From positions 62,001 to 126,000 of the forward strand of contig NZ_SVET01000003.1 in assembly GCF_015057245.1 (NCBI RefSeq): 64,000 bases of DNA, read 5' to 3'. Positions 24,661 through 34,085 of this stretch are shown here, piece after piece (the first letter of the stretch is position 1; each line of letters begins with the position of its first letter). Source of the stretch: Pseudobutyrivibrio ruminis. Lineage in GTDB: Bacteria; Bacillota; Clostridia; Lachnospirales; Lachnospiraceae. The notes under the pieces were generated by a model. That model saw only the letters and a program-made list of their open reading frames with translations. It had not been told where the DNA came from and ran no database searches. Made by a program: the position numbers and the translations under genes.

Positions 24661-24730
24661 AATTTTATCCTCCTTAATTATCATATTTTATTATTTTGTG
24701 TTATTATGTTCAATTGTCGGAGGAACATTT

Positions 24731-25504
24731 ATGTTAGCAAATTACCATTCACATACACCAAGATGTAATCATGCCACTGGCAGTGAACGAGAATATATCG
24801 AATCAGCCATAGCAAATGGGTTTAAAATTCTTGGTTTTTCAGATCACACACCACAGCCATATCCATCCAGTTATAAATCACATATCAGAATGGGTATGGA
24901 GGAATTAGAAAACTATGTTGATACACTTGTAAAGCTTAGAGAAGAATACAAGGACGATATCACTATTTACATAGGATTCGAGGTAGAATACTTTAGAAAA
25001 TACTTTGATGCTCTGATTAAAGAGCTCAGAAACTATCCTGTTGATTATATTATTCAAGGGCAGCATTTCATTCCTGACGAGATTGATGGATTCTATGCCG
25101 GTGCTCCTACCACTGATGACCAGCACTTGATTGATTACGTAGATACAGCAATCGAGGGAATGAAAACAGGCATGTTTACATATCTTGCCCATCCCGATTT
25201 GATTTACTACAAGGGCGATGACAATACCTATAAAAAGCACATGGAACGTCTCATTGCCGCATCCATTGATTTAAATATTCCACTAGAAGTAAATCTTCTT
25301 GGATTTACAGGAAAACGAAATTATCCTTGTGACAAGTTCTTTGACTTAGCCGCTGAAATGAATGCCAACTTTGTAATTGGCTGTGACGCTCATGACCCAC
25401 AGTCTGTTTGTCAGCCAGAGCTTAACCCAGAGTTTATGGCTTTCTTAAATAAGCACAACATTACAATTGGAGACAATATCTGTGCTCTTCGTTCTATTAA
25501 ATAA
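24731..25504 (+). CDS. Histidinol-phosphatase of the PHP family
   Basis: 257-residue PHP-domain phosphoesterase, most like HisK/HisJ, which dephosphorylates histidinol phosphate in histidine synthesis. Metal ligands are visible in NYHSHTPRCNH at the N-terminus, LGFSDHTP, EVEYF, QHFI, YLAHPD and IGCDAHDP. A longer open frame upstream is discarded because GGAGG precedes the ATG at 24731. No other his gene is nearby, so the assignment rests on family resemblance. Confidence 0.85.
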   Translation: MLANYHSHTPRCNHATGSEREYIESAIANGFKILGFSDHTPQPYPSSYKSHIRMGMEELENYVDTLVKLREEYKDDITIYIGFEVEYFRKYFDALIKELRNYPVDYIIQGQHFIPDEIDGFYAGAPTTDDQHLIDYVDTAIEGMKTGMFTYLAHPDLIYYKGDDNTYKKHMERLIAASIDLNIPLEVNLLGFTGKRNYPCDKFFDLAAEMNANFVIGCDAHDPQSVCQPELNPEFMAFLNKHNITIGDNICALRSIK

Positions 25505-25522
25505 AACTATATAATGATTCAA

Positions 25523-25550
25523 AGCGCCAGGCTTATCCTGGTGCTTTTTT
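25523..25550 (+). terminator. Terminator after the histidinol-phosphatase gene
   Basis: AGCGCCAGG-CTTAT-CCTGGTGCT with six T, 18 bases after the stop. Confidence 0.8.
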
Positions 25551-25661
25551 GTTATCTGAATTTTTGGTGACGGTTAGCTGAATCTTAGGGTTTTCGTGGT
25601 GCTTTATTATTCTGGAGATTCTATAATACAGACATAACGAAACACATTAAGGGGTTAATTA

Positions 25662-26897
25662 ATGAAGGGAAAAACAAAATCATTTTTTAAAGGAATAATC
25701 ATTACATTTGCAATAGCAATCGCAATAGAAGGATTTGTTTTATTTGGCATGCCACTACTGGGCTTAGATTTTAACGATACTATTTCCTATGTAACTGAAA
25801 CGATAGCTGCTGCAAAGGGATTCTTTTCCCAGACCAAAGATGACGTAACCGCCGCAAGCCACACCTTGGGAAATGGCCCTATGGAGGGCACTGGCACCGA
25901 GCAGGATTCAAGCTCACTGGATTCGCCTGTTAATACTGGTGAGGATTATACATTTGACTCTACCGTATATCCTTATCGAGCTCTTCTATCTTCCGAGGAA
26001 CAGGCTGTTTACAACCAGATATACGCAAATGCAGTAGCTTACAATACAGAGATTTTCACATTGGTAAATGAGCTTTCTGAATCAGAATTAAGCGAAACCA
26101 TCAATTCAGTATTCAATGATCACCCTGAATTATTCTGGCTCAACACATCTTATAAATATGGCTATAACAAATCAAATGCAGTTGTTCAGGTACAGCTAAG
26201 CTTTGGAATATCCAGTGATCAGTTAGAAACAGCAAAAACTCAGTTCAACAGCGTTGTAGACAGTATTTCTACTGCTGCAAGCGCCTACTCTTCTGATATT
26301 GAAAAAGAACTATACATTCATGATGCTATTTGCGAACTGGCCACCTATGACACAAACGCGGATTTAAATCAAAGTGCATACTCAGCTTTGGTTAATGGTA
26401 CAACCGTATGTGCTGGATACTCAAGAGCATTCCAATTAATCTGCCAGGAAACCGGCTTAACCTGCTATTACCTTACTGGTACTGCATCTGGTGGTGACCA
26501 TGCTTGGAATATCATTTCAGTTGATGGAGATTTTTATAATGTAGATCTTACCTGGGATGATTCTATTTCAGAAAGCTATGGTTCATCCGTATATACGTAT
26601 TTTAATTTGACTGATGCTGATATTTCAGATGACCACACTAGAAGTGAATTAGGAAGTAAACTTCCTGCTTGTACAGCAACAGCTATGAGCTACACAAACG
26701 TATATGGTTCAACCGTAGAAAAGAGCGATATTGATAACAATGGTGGACAGATTACTGAGGGCAACTTTACAATTAACGAGCCTCAAGAGCCTATAACAGA
26801 TTGGAGAAATGAACCTGCGCCTATGGAAGACATGGGTGCAGGTCCAACTCCTGATGTGAAGCCTAATGACATGGGCCCTGGATTTGAAAACCACTAA
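25662..26897 (+). CDS. Surface transglutaminase-like protein
   Basis: 411-residue protein with an N-terminal membrane anchor (about 9-32), a Ser/Thr-rich linker and a transglutaminase-like cysteine-protease fold. The triad is Cys in TTVCAGYSRAFQ, His in GGDHAWNII and Asp in FYNVDLTWDDS. The C-terminus is rich in Pro, Asp and Met (APMEDMGAGPTPDVKPNDMG) and looks disordered. It probably acts on peptides at the cell surface; cross-linking or proteolysis cannot be told apart. The stop overlaps the convergent thiC by 4 bases. Confidence 0.82.
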   Translation: MKGKTKSFFKGIIITFAIAIAIEGFVLFGMPLLGLDFNDTISYVTETIAAAKGFFSQTKDDVTAASHTLGNGPMEGTGTEQDSSSLDSPVNTGEDYTFDSTVYPYRALLSSEEQAVYNQIYANAVAYNTEIFTLVNELSESELSETINSVFNDHPELFWLNTSYKYGYNKSNAVVQVQLSFGISSDQLETAKTQFNSVVDSISTAASAYSSDIEKELYIHDAICELATYDTNADLNQSAYSALVNGTTVCAGYSRAFQLICQETGLTCYYLTGTASGGDHAWNIISVDGDFYNVDLTWDDSISESYGSSVYTYFNLTDADISDDHTRSELGSKLPACTATAMSYTNVYGSTVEKSDIDNNGGQITEGNFTINEPQEPITDWRNEPAPMEDMGAGPTPDVKPNDMGPGFENH

Positions 26898-28201
26898 CCA
26901 AGAATATCTATGTACTCTCCTGCCAAGGCTTTATTCATGCTTCTAACGGCACAGAATTTACCGCACATAGAACATGTGTCATCAAATTCTGGTGAACGGT
27001 CAGCACGGATAGCCTGGGCAGTCTCTGGATCAATAGAGCATTCCCATTGCTTATCCCAGTCAAAACACTGTCTGGCATCTGCCATAGCGTTATCTCTATC
27101 CATTGCATGTGGAACATGCTTAGCAATATCTGCTGCATGGGCTGCAATCTTTGATGCAATAATTCCCTGTTTAACATCCTCAAGATTAGGCAAAGCCAAA
27201 TGCTCTGCAGGTGTAACATAACAAAGGAATGCTGCGCCATTTTGAGCAGCAATGGCCCCACCAATTGCCGATGTAATATGGTCATATCCCGGTGCAATAT
27301 CTGTTACAAGAGGACCCAGCACATAGAATGGTGCTCCCATGCAAACCTTTTGCTGAATCTTCATATTTGCAGCGATTTCGTCCATTGGCATATGTCCTGG
27401 ACCTTCCACCATAACCTGAACATCCTTGGCCCATGCACGCTTTGTTAGCTCTCCTAATCGAACTAATTCCTCTATCTGACACACGTCGCTGGCATCGGCA
27501 AGACAGCCTGGTCTGCATGCATCACCAAGAGATATTGTCACATCATACTGGCGACAGATATCCAAAATCTCATCATAATATTCATAAAATGGATTTTCTT
27601 CACCTGTCATGGACATCCAAGCAAATACAAGGGAGCCTCCTCTTGATACAATGTTCATCTTTCTTTTATGAAGCTTTATCTGGTCAATTGTCTTTCGAGT
27701 AATACCGCAATGTAGTGTAACAAAGTCCACTCCGTTTTCTGCATGCAGACGTACTACATCAATAAAATCCTTTGCTGTGAGTGTAGCCAAATCTCTTTGA
27801 TAATGGATTACACTGTCATATATAGGCACAGTTCCTATCATAGCTGGACATTCATCAACCAACTTCTTTCTAAATGGCTCTGTGTTTCCATGGCTGGATA
27901 AATCCATAATGGCCTCAGCCCCCATATCCACTGCTGCCATTACTTTTTGCATTTCAATATCATAATCCTTACAGTCTCTAGATACGCCAAGATTAACATT
28001 TATTTTTGTGCGTAGCATGCTGCCTACACCTTCTGGATTAAGGCACTTATGATTTACATTTGCAGGAATTGCCACCTGTCCCTTGGCAACAAGCTCCATT
28101 ATTTCCTCAGGGGTGCGATATTCCTTCAGCGCCACCTGCTTCATTTCTGGTGTGACAATCCCCTGTCTTGCTGCGTCCATCTGTGTTGTGTATTTTCTCA
28201 T
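26894..28201 (-). CDS. thiC: Phosphomethylpyrimidine synthase
   Basis: Radical SAM enzyme that converts aminoimidazole ribotide to HMP phosphate, the pyrimidine half of thiamine. The 435-residue product carries the C-terminal iron-sulfur motif C-x2-C-x4-C in CSMCGKFCAVR, plus RGGSLVFAWM and GGAIAAQNGA motifs. It is the last gene of the thi operon, 11 bases after thiH. It lacks the long N-terminal domain of E. coli-type ThiC, as usual in Firmicutes. Confidence 0.96.
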   Translation of the reverse strand: MRKYTTQMDAARQGIVTPEMKQVALKEYRTPEEIMELVAKGQVAIPANVNHKCLNPEGVGSMLRTKINVNLGVSRDCKDYDIEMQKVMAAVDMGAEAIMDLSSHGNTEPFRKKLVDECPAMIGTVPIYDSVIHYQRDLATLTAKDFIDVVRLHAENGVDFVTLHCGITRKTIDQIKLHKRKMNIVSRGGSLVFAWMSMTGEENPFYEYYDEILDICRQYDVTISLGDACRPGCLADASDVCQIEELVRLGELTKRAWAKDVQVMVEGPGHMPMDEIAANMKIQQKVCMGAPFYVLGPLVTDIAPGYDHITSAIGGAIAAQNGAAFLCYVTPAEHLALPNLEDVKQGIIASKIAAHAADIAKHVPHAMDRDNAMADARQCFDWDKQWECSIDPETAQAIRADRSPEFDDTCSMCGKFCAVRSMNKALAGEYIDILG

Positions 28202-28212
28202 TCTTCTTCTCC

Positions 28213-29466
28213 TTAAACATATATGTAATCATTGAAAACTGGTTGTAATCCTTCGTCAGAAATATCTATGTACATAGTACCCAGGCTCCTGCCATCAGAA
28301 ATTTCAAATTGCTCATCCCCAGAAGGGTCCATAGACTCTTCACCTGTGTATTTTTCCTCATGGTCACCGATACCAGTTGAAACCCCAGCTGATACCTTTG
28401 TAGCAGCAATCTTTACTATCCCGTTTCTAAATTCTGCCGTTTCTCTTGAAGATACTGTAATTCCACAGAACGGCAAAAATATACGATATGCACATATAAT
28501 CTGGCACAACTGCTTTTCCCCCACATCCAGTGGATTGATTGTATCGTTATTTATAATTGGTCGTAGTCTAGGACATGATAATGACATCTCTGCGTAAGGG
28601 TATTTTCTCTGTAAATAATAAACGTGCAGCGCTGAAGCAAGGGCGTCCTTTCTAAAATCTGAAAGTCCTAAAAGTGCTGAAAAGGCAACACCTCTCATTC
28701 CTCCCATAAGTGCCCTTTCCTGAGCATCAAATCTGTATGGCCAAATTCTCTTGTTACCCATCAAATGCAGAGTCTCATACTTATCGGAATCGTATGTTTC
28801 CTGAAAAACGGTTACATAGTCCGCACCGCACTCATGCAGATATTTGTAATCCTTTACGTTTACAGGATATATTTCGATTCCAACCATTTTGAAATATTTT
28901 CTAGCAATTTTACATGCCTCGCCTATATATTCAACATCTGACTTTGCAGGGCTTTCTCCGGTGAGAATTAAGATTTCCTCCATTCCACTATCTGCAATAA
29001 CCTGCATTTCATGCTCTATCTGTTCATATGAAAGCTTTAATCTTTTGATTTTGTTATAACAGTTAAATCCACAGTATACGCAGTAATTCTCGCAGTAGTT
29101 GGCTATATAGATTGGTGTGAAAAGATATACCGTATTTCCGAAGTGCTTACTTGTTTCCTGCTGTGCCTTCTTGGCCATCTGTTCCAAAAAAGGTTCCGCA
29201 GCTGGAGAAAGAAACGCCTTAAAATCCTCTATTGTACATTTATCGTTGGCAAGTGCTCTTCTGACATCTGCAGCTGTATATTTGTTGTAATCGTAGGAAT
29301 CAAAATGTTCCATTACGTTTTTACGTACATCCGACTCAATAATATCCATACCTGGCAAGTATTCCATGTGATTGATTCTAGATGAAGGGTCTGTCTCAAT
29401 CTGATGTTTGCGCTCTAGCCCTGTTGCAGATAATTCCTTTGAATCAAATAAAAATGTGTTTTCCAT
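28213..29466 (-). CDS. thiH: 2-iminoacetate synthase
   Basis: Radical SAM enzyme that cleaves tyrosine to dehydroglycine for thiazole formation; 417 residues. The cluster motif is CENYCVYCGFN (C-x3-C-x2-C), with the ThiH C-terminal part containing SCPRLRPI and STGIGDH. Having ThiH and no ThiO suggests the anaerobic tyrosine-dependent route. Eight bases separate it from thiG. Confidence 0.95.
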   Translation of the reverse strand: MENTFLFDSKELSATGLERKHQIETDPSSRINHMEYLPGMDIIESDVRKNVMEHFDSYDYNKYTAADVRRALANDKCTIEDFKAFLSPAAEPFLEQMAKKAQQETSKHFGNTVYLFTPIYIANYCENYCVYCGFNCYNKIKRLKLSYEQIEHEMQVIADSGMEEILILTGESPAKSDVEYIGEACKIARKYFKMVGIEIYPVNVKDYKYLHECGADYVTVFQETYDSDKYETLHLMGNKRIWPYRFDAQERALMGGMRGVAFSALLGLSDFRKDALASALHVYYLQRKYPYAEMSLSCPRLRPIINNDTINPLDVGEKQLCQIICAYRIFLPFCGITVSSRETAEFRNGIVKIAATKVSAGVSTGIGDHEEKYTGEESMDPSGDEQFEISDGRSLGTMYIDISDEGLQPVFNDYIYV

Positions 29467-29474
29467 GATGCCTC

Positions 29475-30242
29475 CTAATGTAAGAAACCTGTAAGTGGAT
29501 CTGATGCTGCTGCGCCACGAGTAAGCACTCTTCCAAGGCCTGCCAAGTATGCTTTTCTTCCTGCTTCAATAGCATCCTTGAATGCTGAAGCCATAAGTGT
29601 CAAATCTCCTGCTGTTGCAAGCGCAGTATTTGCCATTATTGCCGCAGCCCCCATTTCCATTGCTTCACATGCCTGTGATGGCTTTCCAATTCCAGCATCT
29701 ACTATAATAGGCAAATCTATTTCATCAATAAGAATCTGTATAAACTCTTTTGTAGCCAAACCTTTATTTGAACCTATAGGTGATGCAAGCGGCATGATGG
29801 ATGCAGCTCCAACATTTTGCAATTCTCTTGCAACATTCAAATCTGGATACATATAAGGCATAACTACAAAGCCTTCTTTTGCAAGAATTTCTGTTGCTTT
29901 TATTGTTTCGTAATTATCAGGAAGTAAATATTTTGTATCCCTCATAATCTCGATTTTTACAAAATCACCACAACCAAGCTCCCTTGCAAGCCTAGCTATT
30001 CTCACTGCTTCCTTTGCATCTCTTGCACCACTTGTATTTGGAAGTAAAGTTACATTCTTTGGAATATAATCCAAAATATTTTCTTCATCCTTGGTATTCG
30101 TTCTTCGAACTGCAAGAGTGATTATTTCTGCTCCAGCATCTTTGGTTGCTGCCTCAATAAGCTTCATCGAATATTTTCCTGATCCCAAAATAAAACGAGA
30201 ATCAAATTCTTTACCACCGATTACCAGTTTGTCATTTTCCAT
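29475..30242 (-). CDS. thiG: Thiazole synthase
   Basis: Builds the thiazole phosphate ring from DXP, dehydroglycine and ThiS thiocarboxylate. The TIM-barrel protein of 255 residues begins with KEFDSRFILGSGKY, has the catalytic-Lys region FVKIEIMRD, and the phosphate-binding end VDAGIGKPSQA and GAAAIMANTA. It lies between thiF and thiH. Confidence 0.97.
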   Translation of the reverse strand: MENDKLVIGGKEFDSRFILGSGKYSMKLIEAATKDAGAEIITLAVRRTNTKDEENILDYIPKNVTLLPNTSGARDAKEAVRIARLARELGCGDFVKIEIMRDTKYLLPDNYETIKATEILAKEGFVVMPYMYPDLNVARELQNVGAASIMPLASPIGSNKGLATKEFIQILIDEIDLPIIVDAGIGKPSQACEAMEMGAAAIMANTALATAGDLTLMASAFKDAIEAGRKAYLAGLGRVLTRGAAASDPLTGFLH

Positions 30243-30267
30243 TCCATTTTCCTCTTTCTATTAACAT

Positions 30268-30903
30268 TTATGCATCCAATTCTCCAATGAGAATTCTAAT
30301 TACCATGTGTGCCTCGTGTGCTCCACAAACCATCACTCTAGATGAAATCAATCCGATACCATCATTAACATCGCTAACACCATCACCTAAAAGATAAAAT
30401 CTCTTTGATACTCTTCTAGCCTTTATATCGTTGGCACTACCAAATCCTGCCATGCCAGAACTAGATAGAATATATTTATCTGATATTTGCTCTAGTACCA
30501 GATTAACAAGCATAGCCTTACTTTCAGGTGTGTCAAAAGCCTCACAGACAATATCCGCCTTTTCTATCAATGGCTTTGTGTTAGCCTCGGTCAGCTTTAT
30601 GTTATGAGTCTCAATCTTTATGTATGGATTTATTTCATGTAGATTAGCCGCCATTGCATCAGTTTTTTTCATACCAACCTGATTGATTTTGTACTGCTGT
30701 CTATGGAGATTGCTTACATCTACAAAATCATAGTCAATCAAAATCAAGTGGCCTATGCCCGCTCTTGCAAGACATGTGGCTATATTGGACCCCAAGCCAC
30801 CGAGCCCACATATTGCAACCGCAGCCTCGTCGAATTTTTTTTGATTATCTGCACCATGTCTATCTACAAGTGCCTTATAGAACTCATCCTTTGTCGGTAT
30901 CAA
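30268..30903 (-). CDS. thiF: ThiS adenylyltransferase
   Basis: E1-like enzyme that adenylates the ThiS C-terminus. The nucleotide-binding loop is AICGLGGLGSNIA, followed by LIDYDFVDVSNLHRQQY, both typical of ThiF/MoeB. At 211 residues it is the short Firmicutes/Clostridia form, which lacks a rhodanese domain. It starts directly after the thiS stop. Confidence 0.93.
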   Translation of the reverse strand: MIPTKDEFYKALVDRHGADNQKKFDEAAVAICGLGGLGSNIATCLARAGIGHLILIDYDFVDVSNLHRQQYKINQVGMKKTDAMAANLHEINPYIKIETHNIKLTEANTKPLIEKADIVCEAFDTPESKAMLVNLVLEQISDKYILSSSGMAGFGSANDIKARRVSKRFYLLGDGVSDVNDGIGLISSRVMVCGAHEAHMVIRILIGELDA

Positions 30904-31098
30904 TCAGCCGCCTCCTACAAAACTTACTACCTCAACAACATCCCCATCCTTTAAGATGGTCTCATTAAATGTTGTCTTAGAAATGATTTCTTCGTTAATC
31001 TCCACAGCAATAGTTCTGACGTCAAATTTAAAATCATCCAGTACAGTAGCAAGCGTCTTGTTTGCTAACTCATACTCTTTTCCATTTAAGAAAACCAT
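30904..31098 (-). CDS. thiS: Sulfur carrier protein ThiS
   Basis: 64-residue ubiquitin-like protein that carries sulfur as a C-terminal thiocarboxylate. It starts MVFLNGKEYEL and ends VVSFVGGG, the Gly-Gly end needed for adenylation. The frame extends to 31146, but AAGGAGA in front of the ATG at 31098 fixes the start. Confidence 0.95.
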   Translation of the reverse strand: MVFLNGKEYELANKTLATVLDDFKFDVRTIAVEINEEIISKTTFNETILKDGDVVEVVSFVGGG

Positions 31099-31114
31099 TA
31101 CTTCTCCTTTCCTT

Positions 31115-31894
31115 CTAGCTGGCCACACAATGATTAAGTGGCCCACTTCCTTTTCCTAAATCCAAATTTGCACCGATAGCTTTTTCAATATATGACTTCG
31201 CATTTACGATAGAATCTTTTAAGTCGTACCCCAGTGCCAAATTCGATGCAATGGCACTTGATAATGTGCAGCCTGTTCCATGGGTGTTAGTGCTATGAAT
31301 TCTTTCCCCTTCAAACCATGTAACACATCCATTGTCAAAAAGAACATCGCTTGCATCCTCTACGCTGTGTCCTCCCTTTACAAGAACTCCACATCCATAT
31401 TGTTCTCCAAGCTTTTTGGCTGCCTGCTCCATATCTATTTTGTCTTCTATCTTTGTGCCGGTAAGGGTTTCTGCTTCAGGTATATTTGGTGTAATAACTC
31501 TAGCCAGTGGAAACAACATTTTTGCCATCACTGCTGGGGTGGAGTTTTCCATCAATCTGCTTCCACTTGTTGCCACCATAACCGGATCTACGACAATATT
31601 TTTCACTTCATACTCCTTTAGTTTTCTGGCAACAACTCTCACCTGCTCTACTGATGGAAGCATTCCAATCTTTACCGCATCTGCCGGAATATCAGTTAAA
31701 CAAGCATCTATTTGTTCCTCCAAAAAATGTGGATTTGACTCTACAATCTCTGTAACCCCTGTAGTGTTTTGTGCAGTAAGTGCAGTAATTGCGGTCATTC
31801 CATAGACTCCATGGGCAGTCATAGTTTTCAAATCTGCCTGGATTCCTGCGCCGCCACTACTATCACTTCCCGCAATTGATAAAACTACCTTCAT
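31115..31894 (-). CDS. thiD: Hydroxymethylpyrimidine/phosphomethylpyrimidine kinase
   Basis: Phosphorylates HMP and HMP phosphate to HMP diphosphate. The 259-residue ribokinase-fold protein begins VLSIAGSDSSGGAGIQADLK and carries the catalytic THGTGCTLSSAIAS block (anion hole and base). It overlaps the end of thiE by 4 bases, so the two are translationally coupled. Confidence 0.97.
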   Translation of the reverse strand: MKVVLSIAGSDSSGGAGIQADLKTMTAHGVYGMTAITALTAQNTTGVTEIVESNPHFLEEQIDACLTDIPADAVKIGMLPSVEQVRVVARKLKEYEVKNIVVDPVMVATSGSRLMENSTPAVMAKMLFPLARVITPNIPEAETLTGTKIEDKIDMEQAAKKLGEQYGCGVLVKGGHSVEDASDVLFDNGCVTWFEGERIHSTNTHGTGCTLSSAIASNLALGYDLKDSIVNAKSYIEKAIGANLDLGKGSGPLNHCVAS

Positions 31895-32520
31895 CCTTTT
31901 ATCTCCCTGAATTTCTTCTTCATACTTTCAGCCGCAAGCCTAGGTGACTCTGCTTTCATAATGGCTGAAACAGCGCATACCCCAGCTATATCAATACCTT
32001 TTAATACATCCATATTAGAAGCATTTAAACCGCCAATAGCATTAACTGGTATAGGAACTGCCTGGCATATTGCATCCAATGTCTCCGTAGATGTAATGAT
32101 AGTTTTTACTTTTGTAGTAGTTGGATAGATGGCGCCAACTCCAAGATAATCAGCCCCCGCCTCATATGCCGCCTTCGCCACATCAACCTTCTTTGCGGTA
32201 GCACCTAAAATCTTGTCAGGCCCAATGATTCTTCTGGCCATATCAAGAGGCATATCCTCTGCCCCTAAATGGACCCCTTCACAATCTACAGCAAGCATTA
32301 CATCCACACGATCATCAATAATCAGCGGAACATTGTACTTTCTGCAAATCTCGTGGACAGCCTGTGCCAGTTCAATATATTCCTTTGTGGTCCGATTCTT
32401 TTCTCGAAGTTGCATCAAAGTAACGCCGCCCTTTAAGGCATCCTCAACTCGCCACAGGAATTCATCTAGCTCATACGGTGTACTGTCAGTAATAAAATAA
32501 AGCTCGCTATTAAATTCCAT
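31891..32520 (-). CDS. thiE: Thiamine-phosphate synthase
   Basis: Joins HMP diphosphate and thiazole phosphate. The 209-residue TIM-barrel begins MEFNSELYFITDS and has LREKNRTTKEY, VHLGAEDMPL, GATAKK and the phosphate loop NAIGGLNASN. The open frame continues upstream through the riboswitch and terminator, so the ATG at 32520, with AAAGGAGG in front, is the start. It is the first gene of thiE-D-S-F-G-H-C. Confidence 0.96.
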   Translation of the reverse strand: MEFNSELYFITDSTPYELDEFLWRVEDALKGGVTLMQLREKNRTTKEYIELAQAVHEICRKYNVPLIIDDRVDVMLAVDCEGVHLGAEDMPLDMARRIIGPDKILGATAKKVDVAKAAYEAGADYLGVGAIYPTTTKVKTIITSTETLDAICQAVPIPVNAIGGLNASNMDVLKGIDIAGVCAVSAIMKAESPRLAAESMKKKFREIKG

Positions 32521-32536
32521 TATTCCTCCTTTTTGC

Positions 32537-32578
32537 ATAAAAAAACGGAAGCTACCTGATTTCTCAAATAGCTTCCGC
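32537..32578 (-). terminator. Riboswitch-controlled terminator ahead of thiE
   Basis: GCGGAAGCTA ... TAGCTTCCG forms a strong 9-10-bp stem followed by seven T, between the TPP aptamer and the thiE ribosome binding site. This is the expected expression platform for transcription termination on TPP binding. Confidence 0.88.
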
Positions 32579-32597
32579 ATAATATCAATATCATTAT

Positions 32598-32690
32598 TAA
32601 TCGGCGTCCCTACGTTGGCATTATCCAAATCAGGTTCTCGGTCGAAGGTCACACCTTCCTCTCAGCCTGTCTACAAGCTCCCGTCTCATA
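32598..32690 (-). promoter_or_regulatory. TPP riboswitch
   Basis: On the minus strand the THI-box is clear: a CTGAGAGG segment in P3, ACCTGATTTGGATAATGCC and AACGTAGGGA at the 3' side. It controls the thi operon; with the terminator at 32537-32578 it should turn the operon off when thiamine pyrophosphate is plentiful. Confidence 0.95.
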
Positions 32691-32737
32691 TTAAATTCCT
32701 TACATATAATGCTACAAGTGTGGCAAAAAATCAACAC

Positions 32738-33826
32738 CTAATTGCAAAGTGCCTCCACCTGTTCTTTCTTTTCGAAGAGGACACATCCGCCTACATGGTC
32801 ATCCTTTAGGATGTCGCCTGCCTGGAGTACCTGAAAAAGGCGTGAGGAGATAGCTCCACGAAGGCCCATGTCCATTACGTTTGTATCGGAGAATGGTGAG
32901 AATGGGCATGGTTCTGCTCCACCATGGGAATTGATGTGGAAGAATCCCCTGCCTGCTGCAACACATCCACCTGATGATTTTTCATCACCTGGGAAGGAAA
33001 TGAATACCATGTCCTCATATTCCTCACGAAGAGTGGCAATTCTAGCTCTAAGCTGCTCTTCCTGCTCCTCGCTAAGTGCTAGGTGCTTGCTCTCATCTGA
33101 TACAGGTACATACTCAACATAAATTACTGCTTTGCAGCCATATCCCTGAAGCATAGATACAAAATCATCAGAAAGAACATCGTCAAAGTTTTCTGTAGTA
33201 ACTGTAACTGAATTACCGAATATTTGACCATTCTTTTTGAATGTTTCCATGTTTGAAATAAGCTTATCGTAAATTCCTTCGCCACGACGGCTGTCAGTTG
33301 CTTCCTTGTGGCCTTCAATACTCATGATTGGCACAAGGTTTCTGTTTTTATCAAATAACTCAAAGTACTCATCACTGATGAATACTCCATTTGTAAAGAT
33401 TGGGAAAAGAATATTAGGCTTCTTTGCAGCCGCCTTGATGACACCTTTTCTAAGAAGAGGCTCGCCACCAGCAAGAAGAATAAAGCTGATTCCTAAATCC
33501 TCTGCTTCATCGAAGATGGTAAGCCACTGTTCATCGCTAAGCTGATTTACAGGCTCACAATCCTTTGTGGCGTCGTTCTGACGAGAATAACAGCCTGCAC
33601 AATGTAAGTTGCAATTGCTAGTGATTGATGCAATTAGGAATGGAGGAACATGTAACCCCTCTTCCTTGAATTTCTTTCTAACATCAGCAGCTTTCTTTGT
33701 TGCTACTGCAAACTTTGCCATAAAAATGCTTTCAACTGGATCCTTCAAAGTAGCACGAATTGAATCCTTTACAACTCGCTCTACACCAGCTGTCATATAC
33801 GCTTGAATATCAAATTCCTTTTCCAT
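32738..33826 (-). CDS. Radical SAM protein
   Basis: 362-residue radical SAM enzyme with the cluster motif CNLHCAGCYS (C-x3-C-x2-C, near 83-92) and the glycine motif LLAGGEPLL. An N-terminal extension of about 65 residues precedes the barrel, and C-terminal cysteines (GGCVAAGR, EPCPFSPF, GGCVLF) suggest a second, SPASM- or Twitch-like cluster site. The substrate is unknown, and no peptide or cofactor partner gene is adjacent. It stands alone upstream of the TPP riboswitch. Confidence 0.85.
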   Translation of the reverse strand: MEKEFDIQAYMTAGVERVVKDSIRATLKDPVESIFMAKFAVATKKAADVRKKFKEEGLHVPPFLIASITSNCNLHCAGCYSRQNDATKDCEPVNQLSDEQWLTIFDEAEDLGISFILLAGGEPLLRKGVIKAAAKKPNILFPIFTNGVFISDEYFELFDKNRNLVPIMSIEGHKEATDSRRGEGIYDKLISNMETFKKNGQIFGNSVTVTTENFDDVLSDDFVSMLQGYGCKAVIYVEYVPVSDESKHLALSEEQEEQLRARIATLREEYEDMVFISFPGDEKSSGGCVAAGRGFFHINSHGGAEPCPFSPFSDTNVMDMGLRGAISSRLFQVLQAGDILKDDHVGGCVLFEKKEQVEALCN

Positions 33827-33938
33827 ATATACACCTCTTAAATAATCTTATCATCCCGTCGCATCAATTGCGTGTGATTCGATTTTGTAAAATCATTATA
33901 CTCCTATTGATAATCATTTTCAATTATAAATACAAAGT

Positions 33939-33968
33939 AAAAAAAGCTGCCCGCCAGCAGCTTTTTTT
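33939..33968. terminator. Terminator downstream of the OhrR-type gene
   Basis: AAAAAAGCTGC-CCGCCA-GCAGCTTTTTTT can end transcription in both directions. The rest of the 259-base gap to the radical SAM gene shows nothing else recognisable. Confidence 0.7.
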
Positions 33969-34085
33969 GGGAGAATGATATATGAAAAAGTTTTATCGCT
34001 CTTGCGATGATTGTATATTACTCTCCCATTATGAACTTGTACTGTTACTTATCTGAAATCTATGTGAAGATTATAAAAATCAATT

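Noticed and set aside
24605..24730. N-terminal extension of the PHP phosphatase
   Set aside because: It overlaps the divergent DUF815 gene start, and GGAGG directly precedes the inner ATG that gives the standard family N-terminus.
32521..32652. N-terminal extension of ThiE
   Set aside because: The extra codons run through the TPP riboswitch and its terminator; a strong ribosome binding site precedes the inner start.
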